Below, one piece after another: positions 22,656 through 25,907 of a DNA stretch of 25,907 bases (its first letter is position 1; each line of letters starts with the position of its first letter). The translations under genes were made by a program, and so were the position numbers. Under the pieces are notes generated by a model, which made no database searches, was not told where the DNA came from, and saw only the letters and a list, made by a program, of their open reading frames with translations. Source of the DNA: a virus; the IMG/VR virus record IMGVR_UViG_3300044641_000719, positions 1 through 25,907 of that record; one strand, written 5' to 3'.

Positions 22656-22936
22656 AGTCGCAGTTGAATTAAGATGTCATTCAAACAAGTCGCCACGTGA
22701 ACCTGACCTTTCCATTTTTCAAAAAACGTGACTTCCATCGGTGTTAACTTTTGCTGGCTGGGTGGCTTGGCTCCGTCCTTGATTTCAAAAAGGTAATTCA
22801 ATCCACCATAACCGACCACAATGTCTGGAACTCCCTTGCCGATTGTGTGAATTGAGAAAACCGTCACACCGGATATTTTCCGAAGCGCATCCACTATCTG
22901 CTTTTGGTTGTCGTCAACTTTGCGTATCACGTGCAA
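22652..22936 (-). CDS. VRR-NUC domain nuclease
   Basis: This 94-residue protein reads as a VRR-NUC nuclease: VDALRKISGVTVFSIHTIG, then KGVPDIVVGYGGLNYLFEIK, then DGAKPPSQQKLTPMEVTF. The VPD and FEIK residues form the PD...ExK metal-binding core. VRR-NUC phage proteins cut branched or structured DNA and may resolve recombination or packaging intermediates. The listed start is TTG (22936); a GTG two codons on (22930) is nearly as good. It overlaps the preceding gene by ~20 nt and the sigma-like gene by ATGA. Confidence 0.8.
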   Translation of the reverse strand: MHVIRKVDDNQKQIVDALRKISGVTVFSIHTIGKGVPDIVVGYGGLNYLFEIKDGAKPPSQQKLTPMEVTFFEKWKGQVHVATCLNDILIQLRL

Positions 22937-23129
22937 TCTTTTTTATTTGCTCCCAGTAGTGAACGCGGTCAGCGTCAAGGAATCCCTGAAGCTCGTGGTC
23001 GATTTCATAAAGGACCGCATCGGCTACTATCTCAACCGACTTCCACGCCAGTCGTTCGTTCCGAAAATGTGTATACTGATTGAACATAAATTTGTCAAAT
23101 AATTCTTTCGCGTGTTGTTTCGGTGTCAA
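22914..23129 (-). CDS. Small phage protein, TTG start
   Basis: This 71-residue helical protein begins MTPKQHAKELFDKFMFNQYT when read from a TTG at 23127-23129, and ends YEIDHELQGFLDADRVHYWE plus a basic tail. I recognise MTP.Q.AKEL.DKF as a recurrent small-protein start in Bacteroidota phages. The TTG overlaps the stop of the 24-residue gene as TTGA (23126-23129), so translation is probably coupled. No ATG in a sensible place exists, which supports the rare start. Function unknown. Confidence 0.65.
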   Translation of the reverse strand: MTPKQHAKELFDKFMFNQYTHFRNERLAWKSVEIVADAVLYEIDHELQGFLDADRVHYWEQIKKIARDTQS

Positions 23130-23200
23130 TCTTTCCAGAATTTATCGATGAATTTAATCAGTAGGGCAAAGATTATGAATAAGGCGAACATTACAATCAT
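23126..23200 (-). CDS. 24-residue single-membrane-segment protein
   Basis: This frame runs from ATG 23200 to TGA 23126-23128. Residues 1-17 (MIVMFALFIIFALLIKF) form a hydrophobic segment followed by a short basic end (IDKFWKD). Its ATG overlaps the previous stop as ATGA and its stop overlaps the next TTG start as TTGA, so both joints match the coupling seen elsewhere in the block. Such tiny membrane proteins are common in phages and may affect the host membrane; no function can be assigned. Confidence 0.55.
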   Translation of the reverse strand: MIVMFALFIIFALLIKFIDKFWKD

Positions 23201-23361
23201 TCGTCATCCCCCTCGGTAATTTGGTTAACTACTGATTCGGGAAATGTAAGTCCTACCATTGCGGCTTTGAACATGTTATACCATTCGAAAATGTCGATGT
23301 CGCTACGTTCAGCGGTGATGGTCACGGTTATTCCGTGATTAGTTGCAGTCAGTTGTGTCAT
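23197..23361 (-). CDS. Small acidic phage protein
   Basis: This 54-residue protein (MTQLTATNHGITVTITAERS, then DIDIFEWYNMFKAAMVGLTF and an acidic end ITEGDDE) starts at ATG 23361, overlapping the upstream gene by 23 nt, and ends by ATGA with the next gene. The helix with WYNMFKAAMVGLTFPES matches a small-protein type I recall from Bacteroidota phages. No catalytic residues are evident. A regulatory or adaptor role is possible but not shown. Confidence 0.6.
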   Translation of the reverse strand: MTQLTATNHGITVTITAERSDIDIFEWYNMFKAAMVGLTFPESVVNQITEGDDE

Positions 23362-24010
23362 AGTATTTTTTTATTGCCAGTCGTTTGAAAATGCCGTCTA
23401 TTGCGACCGATTCCTCGAAACTGATTGTCTTGAAGTGGTCTTCCTTCATTGCCTTAAATCGTTTCCATTCGTTCCGGTCTCCGTCCCCTTTGATTTGCGC
23501 TTCGCGTATCTTAATGGCCTCAGCATACATCGAGACCTTTTCTTCGTCCGTCAACTTCAGTAAATCCAGTTGAACCATGAAGTCGTAAAGGTAGGAAGGT
23601 ATCAAAGGCAGCCGAATGTTTTTACCTCGGTAGTTTTCAATTTCAGCAAGTTTTTCAGCGTCTGTCATCTTGTATTCGATTTGCTTCGGCAGTTCTTCCG
23701 GCGTTTCGCGCCATAAAGTTGACACAAATCTTCGATATGAAAAAATTATTTTTTGAAGATAGGGAATGCTGAACTGGTCGAATGGGTTCAAGTCGGTCAC
23801 GTCAAGCCGTCCCTGAATGCCTAACTTGAACGCTGCCAGTAGTTCGTCCTTTGCCATTTTGGGGTAAGTGTCCCGTAGGAATTCCATCAGGATTCGTGCT
23901 TCAAAGTCGGTCGGGTGATGCTGCTTGCGAAGTCCAATCCAAACGTAAATCCGCATCAACGCTTCCTGAATTTCGATGTCAGTTGATTTTTCGAGTGGCT
24001 TTCTCCTCAT
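23339..24010 (-). CDS. Replication-region protein, possible helicase-loader role
   Basis: This protein is read here as 223 residues from ATG 24010 (MRRKPLEKSTDIEIQEALMR); an ATG at 24079 gives 246 residues but overlaps the DUF1376 gene by 101 nt. The protein is mostly helical and contains FLRDTYPKMAKDELLAAFKL, then DVTDLNPFDQFSIPYLQKII. It follows the DUF1376 initiator-type gene, the place where lambda P-like loaders lie. No Walker motif is visible, so an ATPase loader of the DnaC type is excluded by eye, but a non-ATPase loader or accessory is possible. Confidence 0.55.
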   Translation of the reverse strand: MRRKPLEKSTDIEIQEALMRIYVWIGLRKQHHPTDFEARILMEFLRDTYPKMAKDELLAAFKLGIQGRLDVTDLNPFDQFSIPYLQKIIFSYRRFVSTLWRETPEELPKQIEYKMTDAEKLAEIENYRGKNIRLPLIPSYLYDFMVQLDLLKLTDEEKVSMYAEAIKIREAQIKGDGDRNEWKRFKAMKEDHFKTISFEESVAIDGIFKRLAIKKYYDTTDCN

Positions 24011-24728
24011 CAGTTCCGAAAGTGTCGACCATGTGATTCCAGTAGTCGATTCGTGCTTGGTCGCGATTTGCTGGTTCATTTTTATCGGTTTTAGGTAAAA
24101 CTAACATTCTCCATCCGTGAGCCATTGTGTAGTTCAAAATATCAATGGCAAGTGATTCACTTTGGTTTGCTTTTTTTACAAGCAAATTAAAAGCACTTTG
24201 TTCACTTGAAGGCGATTTGTATTTGAATCTGTGCTGTTGAAATCTGTATGCCTTCCATTCGTTCCAGTGTTGCATGAAATTTTCTGAAAATGGGTAAATA
24301 CTTAATTCATTAGCATTTATATTTTCATTTTCATTTTCATTTTCCATATGTTGCAACATATGTGAATCATATGAAGTAGATATGTTAATCTTATGTCCTG
24401 ATTTTTTTGATTGAATTTCGGTCTGTTCCTCTTCGTCTTTTTTGCTCAAACGATTGCCCCTTCTACTTTCCGTGTAATTTTGACGCTTGTTTTTTTCAAA
24501 TTCAAGACGTTCGTTGTAGAATAGTCCTTGCGAATCTTGTTTGAACTTCTGCTTAATATGTTGCCAGTTATGTCCAATGATACGTTCAATCATATGTTCC
24601 GACATATGTCCGCGATTAAATTGCAGAATCAGGACTTCGATATACGCGCCCTTTTCTTCCAATGTCATCCCGATTGTTCCCCCCAGCCAATCGCCGGGGT
24701 AGAACAAAAATGCTGGGTCTTTTGCCAT
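23979..24728 (-). CDS. DUF1376 replication initiator-like protein
   Basis: This 249-residue protein is read from ATG 24728 (MAKDPAFLFYPGDWLGGTIG); an earlier ATG at 24761 lies inside a terminator hairpin and is unlikely. Residues ~1-90 are a DUF1376 domain (MTLEEKGAYIEVLILQFNRG follows), a winged-helix fold used by phage initiators. A basic linker and the low-complexity ENENENEN stretch follow (a GAAAAT repeat). The C-terminal half (FMQHWNEWKAYRFQQHRF, DILNYTMAHGWRML) resembles the C-terminus of such proteins. It may bind the dyads inside its own gene. It lies just before a possible loader gene. Confidence 0.75.
   Translation of the reverse strand: MAKDPAFLFYPGDWLGGTIGMTLEEKGAYIEVLILQFNRGHMSEHMIERIIGHNWQHIKQKFKQDSQGLFYNERLEFEKNKRQNYTESRRGNRLSKKDEEEQTEIQSKKSGHKINISTSYDSHMLQHMENENENENINANELSIYPFSENFMQHWNEWKAYRFQQHRFKYKSPSSEQSAFNLLVKKANQSESLAIDILNYTMAHGWRMLVLPKTDKNEPANRDQARIDYWNHMVDTFGTDEEKATRKIN
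24321..24344. repeat. Four tandem hexamer repeats (ATTTTC / GAAAAT)
   Basis: Four exact copies of ATTTTC lie back to back (24321-24326, 24327-24332, 24333-24338, 24339-24344). In the coding sense they encode ENENENEN in the linker of the DUF1376 protein. AT-rich tandem repeats are typical of regions where the two DNA strands open at an origin, and of low-complexity linkers. Confidence 0.9.
24345..24362. repeat. Perfect 18-bp palindrome (origin-like dyad 1)
   Basis: CATATGTTGCAACATATG reads the same on both strands. It directly abuts the AT-rich hexamer repeats. A further CATATG follows at 24368-24373. A near-copy lies at 24591-24608 in the same gene. Confidence 0.9.
24591..24608. repeat. Imperfect second 18-bp copy (origin-like dyad 2)
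   Basis: CATATGTTCCGACATATG matches dyad 1 at 15 of 18 positions, keeping both CATATG arms and differing in the three central bases. The two copies start 246 nt apart in the DUF1376 gene. In the protein they encode HMLQHM and HMSEHM. Confidence 0.85.
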
Positions 24729-24733
24729 AAAAT

Positions 24734-24774
24734 AAAAAAGGGCGTTCAATGGTAGCCGCATCGAACACCCCTTT
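24734..24774 (-). terminator. Intrinsic terminator or attenuator before the DUF1376 gene
   Basis: On the minus strand the arms AAAGGGGTGTTC and GAACGCCCTTT pair (one bulge, one G-U) around a ~15-nt loop and are followed by six T. The hairpin ends 6 nt before the DUF1376 ATG at 24728 and starts ~64 nt after the DnaA-like gene stop. It may end the transcript of the DnaA-like gene or limit expression of the replication gene. The stretch 24775-24837 beside it holds nothing else I can identify. Confidence 0.75.
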
Positions 24775-24837
24775 ATTGGTGGTTAATTAAACCCAAACTC
24801 GTCGGCTACTACGTGTGTGGGTTTCAGCAAAAATACA

Positions 24838-25206
24838 TTAAACTTTACAGAACACCAAACTTTGGTATGTTTTTTCGTGGACGAATTCCAACCGCTCCTG
24901 ATATTCAGGATAAACAGAACAAAAGTTTTCAAGTTTACGAAGTAGGTGATAAATCGTTGAATGACATGAAAGTCCAAGCAATTCCGCTACGTCCCCAAGT
25001 CCCAGTCCGAGTGCTGGATTTGAATAAAGGACATGCGCCAGAATCATTCTACCTTCGACCAACTGCGGACGTCTGCTTTTCTTTTTTAAGTCCTTGTGCT
25101 TGATTCCAATGGCTTCACAAGCCACTTCGATTATTTGTTGGGCGTCTTTGAAAATAGGTTCTTTTGCTTCGTTGAGCATTAATTGTTTACATCGGGTGCA
25201 AATCAT
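24838..25206 (-). CDS. Stand-alone DnaA domain-IV-like protein
   Basis: This 122-residue protein is read from ATG 25206, joined by ATGA overlap to the preceding gene. Residues ~20-95 match the DNA-binding domain of DnaA: AQQIIEVACEAIGIKHKDLK, then RRPQLVEGRMILAHVLY, DVAELLGLS and CHSTIYHLLRKLE, which lines up with the DHTTVLHA helix signature of DnaA. No ATPase domain (I-III) is present. The first 10 residues contain CTRC. It could bind DnaA-type boxes in phage or host DNA and act as initiator, competitor or regulator. It precedes the DUF1376 gene, so both may act at the phage origin. Confidence 0.75.
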   Translation of the reverse strand: MICTRCKQLMLNEAKEPIFKDAQQIIEVACEAIGIKHKDLKKKSRRPQLVEGRMILAHVLYSNPALGLGLGDVAELLGLSCHSTIYHLLRKLENFCSVYPEYQERLEFVHEKTYQSLVFCKV

Positions 25207-25379
25207 GATTTCTTTTTAAGGTTTGTGTAGAGTGTGGAGAATCGCTCCCCGTTTTTCTTTTCGCAGATTGCGACCGGATTGTGGTCAGCAATGACTTTCA
25301 CCAGTTCCCCAGCCTTCGCGTAGAGTTTACGGCTTTTGCCATTGCTGACTTCGTCCGTTATTATTTCGAAATTGTACAT
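25203..25379 (-). CDS. Small basic phage protein
   Basis: This 58-residue protein, read from ATG 25379, begins MYNFEIITDEVSNGKSRKLY and ends FSTLYTNLKKKS. It is probably beta-rich with a basic C-terminus. It overlaps the upstream gene by 19 nt and joins the DnaA-like gene by ATGA at 25203-25206, matching the packing of the rest of the block. I do not recognise a family. Confidence 0.55.
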   Translation of the reverse strand: MYNFEIITDEVSNGKSRKLYAKAGELVKVIADHNPVAICEKKNGERFSTLYTNLKKKS

Positions 25380-25825
25380 TTTACGCTGCTAGTTGAATAC
25401 TTTGCTGGTGGGTAAATGCGTTTCACTTCGCCATGTTCGGAAATTACGTCAATCCCTTCAGATGGAATCCGCTTCAAAAAGTCCTGACGCTCTTTGATTC
25501 GTTCGTCAAGTGCTTCGCGTTGAATTACCATGTCGTTTAGGATGTCATCTTCGCAAAAAACATACTCGTATTTTACCCCGACTTCAGCCAGTTCGATTCG
25601 TGTTCCTGAAGGTGTGGTGTGTACGCTGCCGTATTTTGCGACCTCGGAGCGAAGATAGTCGACATATTCAGGATTGGATTTCAGTTCTTTAATAAAGAAC
25701 TCCATTTTGGCAATCATGTCAGCGGCTTCGATTATTCGACCGTTCTCCATCAATTCGCCAAGTGTATTGGATGCCATGCTATTGAGCATGGTCTTGTTGA
25801 CTTCGTGTGTTATTGTTGGTAACAT
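25361..25825 (-). CDS. Early-region protein, coiled-coil type
   Basis: This 154-residue protein begins MLPTITHEVNKTMLNSMASN and is helical in its first half (NGRIIEAADMIAKMEFFIKE). A short beta part (GSVHTTPSGTRIELAEVGVK) and a second helix with ILNDMVIQREALDERIKERQ follow. The layout resembles gp157-type or other small early-region phage proteins, but no certain match is recognised. It starts 3 nt after the stop of the gene that enters from the right edge and overlaps the next gene by 19 nt. Confidence 0.6.
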   Translation of the reverse strand: MLPTITHEVNKTMLNSMASNTLGELMENGRIIEAADMIAKMEFFIKELKSNPEYVDYLRSEVAKYGSVHTTPSGTRIELAEVGVKYEYVFCEDDILNDMVIQREALDERIKERQDFLKRIPSEGIDVISEHGEVKRIYPPAKYSTSSVKCTISK

Positions 25826-25828
25826 TGT

Positions 25829-25907
25829 TTAGATTTTTTTAAGTAGATAAATTCCGTTTTCAACTTTTTGAAAATAAAACTTGACTTTAATTTTCTGTTT
25901 TGTTCCG
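25829..25907 (-). CDS. C-terminal end of an unknown gene (partial, enters from right edge)
   Basis: The frame open from the right edge gives 25 residues (GTKQKIKVKFYFQKVENGIY and a LLKKI end) and stops at TAA 25829-25831, three bases before the next ATG. The tight spacing and plausible beta-type sequence support a real gene; function cannot be told from the fragment. Confidence 0.5.
   Translation of the reverse strand, partial: GTKQKIKVKFYFQKVENGIYLLKKI

Noticed and set aside
24728-24761. Longer N-terminus of the DUF1376 protein starting at 24761
   Set aside because: The extra 11 codons fall inside a terminator hairpin, and the conserved family start is at MAKDPAFLFYPGDW.
1-25907. tRNA genes, CRISPR arrays, insertion sequences, integrase or attachment sites
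   Set aside because: I searched by eye for cloverleaf-type repeats, spaced direct repeats, transposase motifs and recombinase signatures and saw none; a weak or divergent element could have been missed.

Overview
This window looks like a continuous piece of a tailed-phage (siphovirus-type) genome or prophage whose host is probably a member of the Bacteroidota. Every credible gene lies on the minus strand, so transcription runs from high to low coordinates, and most neighbours are joined by ATGA overlaps or short overlaps. The host guess rests on three things: A-rich leaders in place of clear Shine-Dalgarno sites before many starts, a TAnnTTTG-type promoter element near 21.66 kb, and protein types (portal fused to a C-terminal capsid-like domain, XkdF-type protease, tail tube, tape measure, small DUF-type genes) that I recognise from Bacteroidota phages. 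No integrase, tRNA, CRISPR array or insertion sequence was seen. All family assignments are from reading the sequence, not from a database search.

In transcription order the right part (25.9 to 21.7 kb) is the early or replication region. It holds the end of an unknown gene, two small hypothetical genes, a stand-alone DnaA domain-IV-like protein, a DUF1376 replication protein with an origin-like set of dyads inside it, a possible helicase-loader-position protein, several micro-genes, a VRR-NUC nuclease, a sigma-factor-like protein, a zinc-ribbon protein and a small protein with an SSB-like tail. A candidate promoter at about 21.66 kb then precedes an accessory block (21.65 to 18.3 kb): a small membrane protein, a GT4-type glycosyltransferase, a small Cys protein, a GT9-type glycosyltransferase, an FkbM-type methyltransferase, a MazG-like fragment protein and an HNH endonuclease. 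A ParB-like/DNA methyltransferase fusion follows.

From 17.2 kb to the left edge is the packaging and virion region: small and large terminase, a tail assembly chaperone made with a probable -1 frameshift, a gp10-like protein, two large tail or baseplate proteins, the tape measure, an XkdF-like protease with several inserted modules, scaffold, major capsid, tail tube, a small structural protein, portal, head-tail adaptor, tail terminator and a tail fibre with a signal peptide that runs off the left end. The order is unusual, because tape measure and baseplate genes precede the capsid genes and the portal comes after the tail tube. Three intrinsic terminators sit directly before start codons (DUF1376 gene, tail tube, and the gene after the tail tube), suggesting graded expression by partial termination.

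The strongest points for follow-up are the T9 frameshift site in the chaperone gene, the paired 18-bp dyads in the replication gene, the start-abutting terminators, the glycosyltransferase/FkbM block, and the AT-rich exchanged-looking segments in the methyltransferase and baseplate genes.
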